This document shows, piece after piece, positions 25,545 to 33,532 of a stretch of DNA of 64,000 nucleotides (position 1 is the first letter of the stretch; every line of letters begins with the position of its first letter). The DNA comes from CAYMQB01 sp964392665 (GTDB lineage Bacteria; Hydrothermota; E44-bin80), in NCBI GenBank assembly GCA_964392665.1, contig CAYMQB010000010.1, forward strand, positions 1 to 64,000, read 5' to 3'. The position numbers and the translations under genes are program-made. The notes under the pieces are model-generated. The model made no database searches. It had not been told where the DNA came from and saw only the letters and a program-made list of their open reading frames with translations.

Positions 25545-26747
25545 GTGCTAAATAAAATTGATGAGAAGACATTGTCTCTGCAGATTTCAAAGGTTACATA
25601 CAATGGCAGTGGGACAAATAAGAGTGTAGAAACCAACAAAACGGTAATTTTGCATATTATTACTAATGTTAACATTGGAGGTGCGGAAATAACTTTGCTA
25701 AGAACAATGAAGCATTTTGATAAAGGCAAATTCAATCATATTGTGCTAACGCTTCTTCCAAAAGGATATTTGCTGGAAAATTTCAAGAAAATTGGAGTCG
25801 AGGTTCATTGTCTTGGCATGAAAAGTCGCTTCGATATCTTAGCGTTATTCAGATATTTTCGTTTCTTAAGGAAAAAAAAACCCAAGATAGTTGTAGCTTA
25901 CCTTTTTCATGCGCTCAGTTTTGCTGTAATAGGAAAGATATTTTATTCAAGAACCATTTTGATTCACTATAAACGTAGTATTACTTTTTCTACAATTTTT
26001 AGAGATAAAATGGGAAAGGTTTTCAGTTTTTTTATTGACTATCTTATTGGGATTTCCAAGGGGGTTGTTGATTCCGAGCCAAGAAAATTTCAATACGGGT
26101 TCAATAGCTTCATTGTTTACAATGGCATTGAACTACCCTCAATTACTTCGTCGAATCAAGAAAGGACACAACATCAAATCATCATTGGAACAATTGCCAG
26201 ACTAAATCAAGCAAAGGGTTTACGTTACTTAATTGAATCTGCACGAAGAGTAAAGCTGAAAAAGCCGAGTGCCAAATTTCTTATCATCGGTGGTGGTGAA
26301 CTATATAGTAGTTTAAGAGAAGCAATAGAGAGAAAAGGGCTTGAAAACTACGTAAAATTAGAGGGAGAACAAATAAATACTGAGCGCTATTTCAGATTGT
26401 TTGATATCTTTGTTCTACCATCATTATATGAGGGTCTTGGCAATGTTCTTCTTGAGGCAATGTCCTATGGAATACCGGTTATAGGAACTAATGTTAGTGG
26501 AATAAACGAAATTATTAAGAATAGTGAAAACGGACTGTTAATAGAACCGAAATCTTCCGAAGCAATAACAGAAGCAATAGTCAGACTAATTGAAAAGCCA
26601 ATCTTAAGACAAAGGCTGGGACAGAGAGGTAGAAAAACTGTTGAAAGAGTTTTTACAATCGAGAGAACAGTTAATAGACTGGAATCAATATTTGCACAAA
26701 TATTAGAAAAGGATTTAACCTCAAGCAAAGGAATGGGAAATGGTTAA
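25545..26747 (+). CDS. Glycosyltransferase family 4
   Basis: The 400-residue GT-B protein has 'VILHIITNVNIGGAEITLLRTMKHFDKGKFNHIVLTLL' at the acceptor lobe, 'GTIARLNQAKGLRYLIESARRV' opening the donor lobe and 'LPSLYEGLGNVLLEAMSYGIPVIGTNVSGINEII' for nucleotide-sugar binding. The GTG start gives about 32 residues before the conserved fold, a little long, but no better start is seen. It overlaps the following epimerase gene by eight bases. Confidence 0.86.
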   Translation: MLNKIDEKTLSLQISKVTYNGSGTNKSVETNKTVILHIITNVNIGGAEITLLRTMKHFDKGKFNHIVLTLLPKGYLLENFKKIGVEVHCLGMKSRFDILALFRYFRFLRKKKPKIVVAYLFHALSFAVIGKIFYSRTILIHYKRSITFSTIFRDKMGKVFSFFIDYLIGISKGVVDSEPRKFQYGFNSFIVYNGIELPSITSSNQERTQHQIIIGTIARLNQAKGLRYLIESARRVKLKKPSAKFLIIGGGELYSSLREAIERKGLENYVKLEGEQINTERYFRLFDIFVLPSLYEGLGNVLLEAMSYGIPVIGTNVSGINEIIKNSENGLLIEPKSSEAITEAIVRLIEKPILRQRLGQRGRKTVERVFTIERTVNRLESIFAQILEKDLTSSKGMGNG

Positions 26748-27714
26748 GAGGTATTTAAATAACAGTAGAACAAGGGTTTTGGTGACAGGGGCTGCAGGTT
26801 TCATAGGTTCTCATCTCTGCGAAAAACTGTTAAAAAAAGGACACAAGGTACTAGGAATAGATTGTTTTACGGATTTTTATCCGAAGGCAATAAAGACAAG
26901 AAACTTGCAGACTTGCCTAAAAAACCCAAATTTTGAATTTCGTGAAACTGATATATTGAGTTTGACCTCTATTGATAAAGATATTGGATATATATTTCAT
27001 ACTGCTGCCCAAGCGGGCGTAAGAGCAAGTTGGGGGGGGAATTTTGATATCTATACAAGAAATAATATCCTTGCTACTCAGCATCTCCTTGAATTATCCA
27101 AAAACCATAAAAAGGTTAAGAAAATCATTTATTCTTCATCTTCATCAGTCTATGGTGATGCAAAAATATTGCCTACAAAAGAAGATACTGTGCCTAAGCC
27201 TGTTTCTCCTTATGGAGTTACAAAACTTGCTGGTGAACATCTGTGTCGCCTGTACAATAAAAACTTTGGTGTTCCCGTTGTTTGTCTCAGATATTTTACA
27301 GTTTTTGGACCACGACAGAGACCGGATATGGCTTTTTACAAATTTATAAAATCCGCAATTAACGGTAAACCCATAATTATTTATGGGGATGGCAGACAAT
27401 CGAGGGATTTTACTTATGTTTCGGATGTCGTAGCAGCAAATATTCTTGCAATGCAAAAGGACACTGAAGATACCATTTTTAATATCGGAGGAGGTAATTA
27501 TGTGACAGTTAATGAGACGATAGAACTCCTTGGAAAATTGTTGAAATTACCTGTCAATGTTAAGTATAAAGAAAAAGAAAAAGGTGATGTAAGAGATACA
27601 AGTGCAGATATTAACAGGGCAAAACGAGAACTGGGGTTTAATCCAAAATACGATTTGAACTATGGTTTGGAAAAGGAATTAGAATGGATAAAAAAAATAT
27701 ATAACATATCCTAA
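26740..27714 (+). CDS. NAD-dependent nucleotide-sugar epimerase/dehydratase
   Basis: The 324-residue extended short-chain dehydrogenase has the Rossmann motif 'VTGAAGFIGSHLCEKLLKKG', the serine stretch 'YSSSSSVYG' and the catalytic YxxxK in 'SPYGVTKLAGEH'. 'RYFTVFGPRQRPDMAF' and 'GDGRQSRDFTYVSDVV' are typical of UDP-glucose and UDP-glucuronate 4-epimerases. The exact substrate cannot be set from sequence. It should supply a nucleotide sugar to the flanking glycosyltransferases. It overlaps its upstream neighbour by eight bases. Confidence 0.86.
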   Translation: MVKRYLNNSRTRVLVTGAAGFIGSHLCEKLLKKGHKVLGIDCFTDFYPKAIKTRNLQTCLKNPNFEFRETDILSLTSIDKDIGYIFHTAAQAGVRASWGGNFDIYTRNNILATQHLLELSKNHKKVKKIIYSSSSSVYGDAKILPTKEDTVPKPVSPYGVTKLAGEHLCRLYNKNFGVPVVCLRYFTVFGPRQRPDMAFYKFIKSAINGKPIIIYGDGRQSRDFTYVSDVVAANILAMQKDTEDTIFNIGGGNYVTVNETIELLGKLLKLPVNVKYKEKEKGDVRDTSADINRAKRELGFNPKYDLNYGLEKELEWIKKIYNIS

Positions 27715-27733
27715 GCTTTGAATTGTTTTCAAA

Positions 27734-28897
27734 ATGAACAAAAAAAAGATAAATGTTATTCATATAATAACTGAGTTAGCCATTGGTGGGGCAACCGAAA
27801 ATACCATAATTACTGCTTCTTCTTTGAATAGAAGAAAATTCAATACTATTATTGTCTCTGGGAAAGAAGAACAAAATGACGATCTTGTAAAACGTGTTAA
27901 GCAGGAGGAAATCCCATATTTTGTTAATAAAAACCTTTGCAGGTTAATAAATCCGGCAAGGGATTTACTATGTTTATTGACGCTTACCAAATTTATCAGG
28001 GAACACAAAGGGATTGTTGTCCATACACATAGTTCAAAAGCAGGTATCATTGGTAGGATAGCAGCATTTTTGGCCGGGAGCACAATTATTATCCATACAG
28101 TTCACGGGTGGAGTTTTCATCAATATTGGAAGAGATGGGAAATGTATATTTTTATTCTTTTAGAAAGATTTGTAGCACGATTTACCGATAGGATTGTGTG
28201 CGTTACCACAATGGATATTCTTAAAGGATTAGCAAGCAATATTGGAAGAATTAATCAATATGGTGTGATTCGCAGTGGATTTGATATTAAGAAATTCCAG
28301 GGTAACAAAGATACTACAGACAAAATGAAGAAACAATTTGATTTTCCCTTGAATCAAAGGATTGTGGGAACAGTTGGAAGATTATCACAACAAAAAGATC
28401 CTGAAACATTTGTTAACGTAGCGCACTTGGTAAGTAAGATAAGGAAAGATGTGATATTTGTTTTTGTTGGAGAAGGAGAGTTGCGGAAAAAGACAGATAA
28501 TCTGATACAACATCTCAAAATGGAGAAATATATCTATCTTCTGGGTGCACAGAAGAATGTTGAAAAGATTTTTCCACTCTTCGATGTATTTCTTCTAACA
28601 TCATTATGGGAAGGTTTACCAAAAGTTATTCCACAGGCTATGGCATCGGGTATACCAATAGTTTCTACTGCAGTCGATGGTGTTAAAGAAGTGATTAAAA
28701 ATGAAACAAATGGTTATCTTTCAAAACCCGGAGATGCTGAATCTCTTGCAGAAAATGTAATTAAACTACTTAACGATAAAGAGAAATCCAGACGATTTGT
28801 ATACAACTCAAAACGCTTAATAAAACAGTTTGACTCTAAATTAATGGTAAAACAGATTGAAAGAACTTACAGTGATTTAATTAGCAAGAAAACATAA
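27734..28897 (+). CDS. Glycosyltransferase family 4
   Basis: The 387-residue protein has an acceptor lobe with 'VIHIITELAIGGATENTIITASSL' and 'VVHTHSSKAGIIGRIAAFLAG', then 'GTVGRLSQQKDPETFVNVAHLV' and 'LLTSLWEGLPKVIPQAMASGIPIVSTAVDGVKEVI'. The HTHSSKAG motif is shared with enzymes that add an early sugar to the lipid carrier in O-antigen pathways. It is the last intact plus-strand gene of the locus; only the broken epimerase gene follows. Confidence 0.86.
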   Translation: MNKKKINVIHIITELAIGGATENTIITASSLNRRKFNTIIVSGKEEQNDDLVKRVKQEEIPYFVNKNLCRLINPARDLLCLLTLTKFIREHKGIVVHTHSSKAGIIGRIAAFLAGSTIIIHTVHGWSFHQYWKRWEMYIFILLERFVARFTDRIVCVTTMDILKGLASNIGRINQYGVIRSGFDIKKFQGNKDTTDKMKKQFDFPLNQRIVGTVGRLSQQKDPETFVNVAHLVSKIRKDVIFVFVGEGELRKKTDNLIQHLKMEKYIYLLGAQKNVEKIFPLFDVFLLTSLWEGLPKVIPQAMASGIPIVSTAVDGVKEVIKNETNGYLSKPGDAESLAENVIKLLNDKEKSRRFVYNSKRLIKQFDSKLMVKQIERTYSDLISKKT

Positions 28898-28903
28898 GCA
28901 ATA

Positions 28904-29327
28904 ATGAATAAACCTATTATTCTTGTTGTTGGGGCAAGACCCAATTTTGTTAAGGCTTCTCCTCTCTTCAACGCAATGAGAGAAAGAAAGATAAATACTA
29001 TTCTAATTCATACGGGTCAACATTATGATTATGAATTGTCCAAAACATTCTTTGAGGATTTTAGCCTGGGTAAACCCGACATAAATCTTGAGGTGAGTTC
29101 TGGAAATCATGGTGAACAGACAGGTAGGACTCCGGAGTTACGATAGAAGAATGCCAGAAGAGATAAACCGTGTGCTTACAGATGCTATTGCGGATTATTT
29201 ATTTACGCCTTCGTTGAATGCGAATGAAAATCTTAAGAAAGAAGGTATTGCGGATGAACAAATCTTTTTTGTAGGGAACATTATGATAGATTCGCTGGTA
29301 AAACATCTACCGCTTATGTGGACATAA
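28904..29327 (+). pseudogene. Broken WecB-type UDP-GlcNAc 2-epimerase gene
   Basis: The first frame (28904-29146) encodes the family N-terminus ('VVGARPNFVKASPLF', 'HTGQHYDYELSKTFF') up to 'GEQTGR'. The next frame, from about 29114, resumes at 'GLRSYDRRMPEEINRVLTDAIADYLFTPS' and ends after 'FFVGNIMIDSLVKHLP' at 29327. Roughly 35-40 family residues, including the 'GDTNSTLAG' region, are missing at the junction, which also changes frame. The C-terminal ~45% of the enzyme is absent. The features (ARPNFVK, FVGN.MID) are of WecB type, unlike the intact WbpI-like gene it runs into. Its 3' end overlaps that gene by 21 bases. Confidence 0.85.
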
Positions 29328-30479
29328 GTATTTAAGAATGTTCTGTGCTGTCTGACCGTCACCGTATAAAAATCGGGACATGTATTTTGGGACTGGGGAT
29401 GAATGCAATGCAACCCTAACTATGTTTTTTCTATTAGTCCCCACGATAACATTATTACCACTTTTTACCGTTTCTATCCATTCAGTTTCATTTCGTAAAG
29501 TTATGCAAGGAACACCTAAGAAATATGCTTCTTTCTGTATTCCACCTGAGTCTGTCAAAATTTTTCTTGCATTTTTCTCAAGTGTTAACATATCAAAATA
29601 GCTGACTGGATCAATCAAGTGTATGTTAGCATAATTTGATGGTAAGAGATTAAAGTTCTTTAAGGTTTTTTTCGTTCTCGGGTGAACTGGAAAGACTACA
29701 GGATAACATTTACCGATTTCAATCAAGGCATCAAGAATATTCTTTAATTTTCTTTTATTGTCAGTGTTTTCAGCCCTGTGAATAGTTACTAAAAAATATT
29801 GTTTGCTGATTCTTTTAAGTTGTTTCAAAATGTCCGATTTTTTTTCCGCAATTTTCAGACTTATCAGCGTAGCATCATACATAATATCACCAACATTTAC
29901 AACAACTGGAAATTTGTTGTAGCACATTTGTGATGTTGAGAAAGAAGGATTAATCAGTTTTCCGTCATTTATTATGTTAGTATAACCTTCTTTCTTTAAA
30001 TTCTTCACACCGTTCTCTGTGGGACAGAAAAGAATATCCGAGCAATGGTCGGTAAGTATTCGATTTATCTCTTCCGGCATTTTTCTATTATAACTTCGTA
30101 AGCCAGCTTCTATATGTACTATTGGAATTTGTAGTTTTACAGCTGCCAAGGCACCTGCTAATGTTGAATTTGTGTCACCATATACTATTGTAAGAGCGGG
30201 TTTTTCTTTCATCAAGATTGGTTCCAGTCGTTTTATCATTTCACCTGTCTGCCAACCATGAAACCCGGAACCTACTTCAAGATTATATTCGGGTTCTGGA
30301 ATATCAAGTTCGGTAAAAAAGATTTTATTCATTTCATAGTCATAATGCTGACCCGTATGAATTATAATATGATTTACTTTAGGTTTTTTATTACTGTTCT
30401 TTTGTCCCCTAATTGCTTGCACCAAAGGAGCAAGTTTAATAAATTGAGGACGTGCACCAACAACACTTATTAGTTTCAT
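29307..30479 (-). CDS. Non-hydrolysing UDP-sugar 2-epimerase, WbpI/WlbD-like
   Basis: The 390-residue cytoplasmic enzyme has 'VVGARPQFIKLAPLV', 'YGDTNSTLAGALAA', 'HIEAGLRSYNRKMPEEINRILTD', 'HRAENTD' and 'TDSGGIQKEA', the core of the UDP-GlcNAc 2-epimerase family. 'SDILFCPT', 'IDPVSYFDML' and 'LRNETEWIE' resemble WbpI/WlbD, which epimerises UDP-2,3-diacetamido-glucuronate to the manno form. This fits its place downstream of WlbC-like and WlbA-WlbB-like genes. A WecB role on UDP-GlcNAc cannot be excluded. The gap to the fusion gene is about 90 bases. Confidence 0.85.
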   Translation of the reverse strand: MKLISVVGARPQFIKLAPLVQAIRGQKNSNKKPKVNHIIIHTGQHYDYEMNKIFFTELDIPEPEYNLEVGSGFHGWQTGEMIKRLEPILMKEKPALTIVYGDTNSTLAGALAAVKLQIPIVHIEAGLRSYNRKMPEEINRILTDHCSDILFCPTENGVKNLKKEGYTNIINDGKLINPSFSTSQMCYNKFPVVVNVGDIMYDATLISLKIAEKKSDILKQLKRISKQYFLVTIHRAENTDNKRKLKNILDALIEIGKCYPVVFPVHPRTKKTLKNFNLLPSNYANIHLIDPVSYFDMLTLEKNARKILTDSGGIQKEAYFLGVPCITLRNETEWIETVKSGNNVIVGTNRKNIVRVALHSSPVPKYMSRFLYGDGQTAQNILKYLCPHKR

Positions 30480-30570
30480 ATAATTGTTATCACGCCATTC
30501 AGGTCAAGTGGATTGTTTTCCTTTTTCAACATCAAATGAGGGGTATTGTTGAAGTAAGTGTTGTGAGAGA

Positions 30571-32205
30571 CTAATTTATTTGCTTCACAACATCAGCCTT
30601 TTTTTGATATTGCCTTGAACATTTTGGGCAAGTTGCTTTGTTTTTACTGAATTTTAATTTTGTGCCGCATTCACATATCCAGCCAATGGGTTTGGCAGGG
30701 ACCCCTGCGACTATGGTGTAATCGGGAACATCTTTTGTAACAACAGCACCAGCACCAATCATAGCCGACTTTCCTATAATTATCCCGCAGACGATTGTTG
30801 CGTTTGCACCAATTGATGCACCTTGCTTAACTGAGGTTGGTATCCATTTCCCATATTTCGGATACTTTTTCTTGGGATACTTTGCACGGGGATTAATATC
30901 GTTGGTAAAAACAGCAGATGGTCCTACAAAAACATAGTCTTCAAGAGTAACTAAGTCCCAGACATCTATGTTGCATTCCAATTTAACTCCGTTACCAAGT
31001 TTTGCCTTGGAGCCAACAAAGCAGTTATGACCAATTATGCAATTTTCTCCAATCTCTGCACCTGATTGAATTTGAGAATGATGCCATATCTTGGTCCCTC
31101 TGCCAATTGTGCAATTATCCTCCACAGAAGCAGATTTCTGAACGAAATAGGGTATTTCTGCGTGTGGATTTCGGATTACGGGTTGTGAATGCAGGATAAC
31201 TTTTTCTCCAGAATTGTTGAGGGATTGTTGTGCTGCAGAAAGAATCTCAAGAACTTGAAGGCCTTCGTAACCATCAGTTATTGGGATTTCCTTGTTTTGA
31301 ATACAATCCAGAAAATGTTTACATTCGAGTTTGAGAGGTTCGGAGAATTTAATGGGGATTGTTTCAGCATCAGCCTTAGAAACGACAGGGATACGATTCT
31401 GCCACTCAATTGTATGTGGATACAAGAAGAGTTTTTCGTTGGTTAAATCATCGAAAACAGCCATTTTCTTATCACCTACTACTACAAGTTTTTGCTCCTT
31501 AAATGGATGAAGCCAGGATACAAAAATGTGGCTTTTAACACCATTAGAGAACTGCATCGAGGTTAGAGTTACATCTGCAATGTCGTGTTGCAGATAATTG
31601 CCACCGGTGGCACTGACAGTTTCCGGAGATTCACCTAAAAGAAATAGAATTGTAGATATATCGTGTGGTGCAAAGCTCCAGAGAATGTTTTCTTCAGCTC
31701 TTATTTTCCCTATATTTAAACGATTTGAGTAAATATATTGGATTTTACCGAGTTCTCCTGAGTCAATCAGTTCTTTAAGTTTATTAATTGCAGGATGATA
31801 ACGTAAAATGTGGCCTACCATCAGAATACTTTTTTCCCCCTCTGCCAGGAATATTAGGTCTTTTGCTTCTTCAATATTTAATGCGAGGGGTTTTTCTACA
31901 TAGACATTTTTATTTGCAGATAGTGCTTGCTTGGCTATTTCGTAGTGAGTTGCAGCTGGGGTAGCGATAACTATTCCTTTAATCTCAGGATCTTTTAGCA
32001 CATCTTTATATGTTTCAGTAAAATGTATATCTGGATACTGAGATTTACGAGTTCTTAAGGTTGCTTTATCTGAATCACAGACAGTTTTTAAGACACCAAG
32101 TTCACTAAAATTGCGGACGAGATTCTTTCCCCAGCCTCCTGCCCCTACTACAGCAATATTAAGGCATTTCGGATTGCGGATTGCGGATTGCGGATTTTTA
32201 TCCAT
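30571..32205 (-). CDS. Fused WlbA-like dehydrogenase and WlbB-like acetyltransferase
   Basis: One 544-residue protein joins two enzymes of UDP-2,3-diacetamido-2,3-dideoxyuronic acid synthesis. Residues ~14-335 are a Gfo/Idh/MocA oxidoreductase ('NIAVVGAGGWGKNLVRNFSELG', 'YVEKPLALN', 'GHILRYHPA'), like the WlbA/WbpB 3-dehydrogenase. Residues ~350-520 are a left-handed beta-helix acetyltransferase like WlbB/WbpD ('IGRGTKIWHHSQI', 'IGHNCFVGSKAKLG', 'IGANATIVCGIIIG'). The tail carries a zinc ribbon (CECG...CPKC). AAGGAG precedes the start. The extreme N-terminus (NPQSAIRNPK) and the linker (PVIRNPHAE) are encoded by a simple repeat. Confidence 0.9.
   Translation of the reverse strand: MDKNPQSAIRNPKCLNIAVVGAGGWGKNLVRNFSELGVLKTVCDSDKATLRTRKSQYPDIHFTETYKDVLKDPEIKGIVIATPAATHYEIAKQALSANKNVYVEKPLALNIEEAKDLIFLAEGEKSILMVGHILRYHPAINKLKELIDSGELGKIQYIYSNRLNIGKIRAEENILWSFAPHDISTILFLLGESPETVSATGGNYLQHDIADVTLTSMQFSNGVKSHIFVSWLHPFKEQKLVVVGDKKMAVFDDLTNEKLFLYPHTIEWQNRIPVVSKADAETIPIKFSEPLKLECKHFLDCIQNKEIPITDGYEGLQVLEILSAAQQSLNNSGEKVILHSQPVIRNPHAEIPYFVQKSASVEDNCTIGRGTKIWHHSQIQSGAEIGENCIIGHNCFVGSKAKLGNGVKLECNIDVWDLVTLEDYVFVGPSAVFTNDINPRAKYPKKKYPKYGKWIPTSVKQGASIGANATIVCGIIIGKSAMIGAGAVVTKDVPDYTIVAGVPAKPIGWICECGTKLKFSKNKATCPKCSRQYQKKADVVKQIN
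31165..31187 (+). repeat. Degenerate GGATT-type repeat in the interdomain linker
   Basis: GGATTTCGGATTACGGGTT lies between the dehydrogenase and acetyltransferase coding parts and is related to the repeat at 32171-32197. On the minus strand it encodes 'PVIRNPHAE'. Confidence 0.5.
32171..32197 (+). repeat. Heptanucleotide tandem repeat (GGATTGC)3 plus partial copy
   Basis: Three perfect GGATTGC units (32171-32191) and a partial fourth lie within the first codons of the minus-strand fusion gene and encode 'NPQSAIRNPK'. Similar 'IRNPQSAIRNP' coding strings occur in many environmental genomes, so this looks like a member of a mobile or slippage-prone simple-repeat family. Confidence 0.75.
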
Positions 32206-32216
32206 AAAAGCACTCC

Positions 32217-33317
32217 TTACTTTTCAAAAAATTCTCGAATTGTTATAATGACATACTCTATTTCTTCGTCTGCTAAATCAGGATGAATCGGTAATGAGAG
32301 GACCTCTTTTGCAGCTTTTTCAGACTCTGGAAAATCACCTTCTTTGTAACCAAGATAATCAAATGCCTTTTGAAGGTGCAAAGGTATAGGATAATGAATT
32401 GCAGTTCCTATATTCTTTTCAGTCAAATACTGTTTCAGTTCATCCCTTCTGGATGTTCTTATTGTATACTGGTGATAAACAGTTTCATTCCCAGGTGTTA
32501 TATACGGAACTTCAACGCTATCTTTTAGTCCCTCATCATATTTAAGAGCAGTCTCTCGTCTTTTCTTGTTCCATTCATCTAAGTATTTTAACTTAATCCG
32601 CAAGAAGGTAGCTTGAATAGCATCAAGACGGTCATTATAGCCAAGAACATCGTGATAATACTTTTTTGACGCTCCATGCACTCGTAGAGCGCGTAATTTA
32701 TTATCCAAAAATTCGTTGTTTGTTACAATCATTCCAGCATCTCCCAAAGCATTCAGATTTTTGGTGGGGAAAAAACTTATGCAAGCAGTATCACCGAATT
32801 TTCCAATATTCTCTCCGTTATACTTTGAGCCTATTGCCTGTGCCATATCTTCTACAACTTTTAGATTGTTTTCTTTGGCAATTTTCATAATCTTGTCCAT
32901 ATCAGCTGCTTGCCCGTATAAATGTACAGGTAAAATTGCTTTTGTTTTCTCGGAAATAAGCGGGGTAATTTTGTCGGGACTGATGTTGAAAGTTTTAGGT
33001 TCAATATCACAGAAGATTGGCTTTGCCCCAAGCAATGCAATAACTTCGGCAGTGGCCATAAAAGTAAACGGGCTTGTTATAACTTCATCGCCAGAGTGGA
33101 CGCCCAATGCTGCCAGAGACAATAGTAAAGCATCTGTCCCATTTGATACGCCAATTGCGTATTCAGTGCCAATATACGAGGCAACTTCGTGCTCAAAGTT
33201 CTTGACCTCATCTCCAAGAATAAATTGCCCGCTGTCTAATACCTTTTCAAATGCATTCATCAGTTCTTTTTTTATGGGCTTATGTTGACGCTGTAAATCT
33301 ATAAACGGTACTTTCAT
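32217..33317 (-). CDS. DegT/DnrJ/EryC1 aminotransferase, WlbC/WbpE-like
   Basis: The 366-residue PLP-dependent sugar aminotransferase has 'VPFIDLQRQHKPIKKELMNAFEKVLDSGQFILGDEV', 'GVSNGTDALLLSLAALGV', 'VEDMAQAIGSKYNG' and the PLP lysine in 'ISFFPTKNLNALGDAG'. With the downstream dehydrogenase-acetyltransferase fusion and the 2-epimerase it matches the WbpB-WbpE-WbpD-WbpI set for UDP-ManNAc3NAcA. It should amidate C3 of the UDP-3-keto sugar using glutamate. It is first in a three-gene minus-strand operon, 11 bases before the fusion gene, with AAGGAG before the ATG. Confidence 0.9.
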   Translation of the reverse strand: MKVPFIDLQRQHKPIKKELMNAFEKVLDSGQFILGDEVKNFEHEVASYIGTEYAIGVSNGTDALLLSLAALGVHSGDEVITSPFTFMATAEVIALLGAKPIFCDIEPKTFNISPDKITPLISEKTKAILPVHLYGQAADMDKIMKIAKENNLKVVEDMAQAIGSKYNGENIGKFGDTACISFFPTKNLNALGDAGMIVTNNEFLDNKLRALRVHGASKKYYHDVLGYNDRLDAIQATFLRIKLKYLDEWNKKRRETALKYDEGLKDSVEVPYITPGNETVYHQYTIRTSRRDELKQYLTEKNIGTAIHYPIPLHLQKAFDYLGYKEGDFPESEKAAKEVLSLPIHPDLADEEIEYVIITIREFFEK

Positions 33318-33532
33318 TTTTCTCCTTTTCTATTGAGTAAAAGGTATATTATTTTACATCTATGACCAAGATAGTCCACCACCACAGGATTATTTTATTC
33401 GACACCAATCCGTTTCTTATAACTTAAAAACTTTATACTGCCTAATCTCTTTTGTCAAGAACTTTGTACATGACAAGTTTATGTTGGAAGTTTCCGGAAT
33501 AATTATTTCTACGCAAAATTGCAATAATATTG
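33318..33532 (-). promoter_or_regulatory. Promoter and leader of the diacetamido-sugar operon
   Basis: On the minus strand TTGACA (33453-33458) and TATAAA (33432-33437) are 15 bases apart, followed by a leader of about 110 bases before ATG 33317. I see no strong hairpin or terminator in the leader. The rest of this 215-base gap is unremarkable AT-rich sequence downstream of the GGGP synthase gene. Confidence 0.5.

Noticed and set aside
29114..29327. Separate small gene downstream of the truncated epimerase
   Set aside because: Its residues continue the same protein family in another frame, so it belongs to one pseudogene.
32716..33288. 190-codon plus-strand frame
   Set aside because: It is antisense to the aminotransferase gene, whose PLP motif and operon position are clear.
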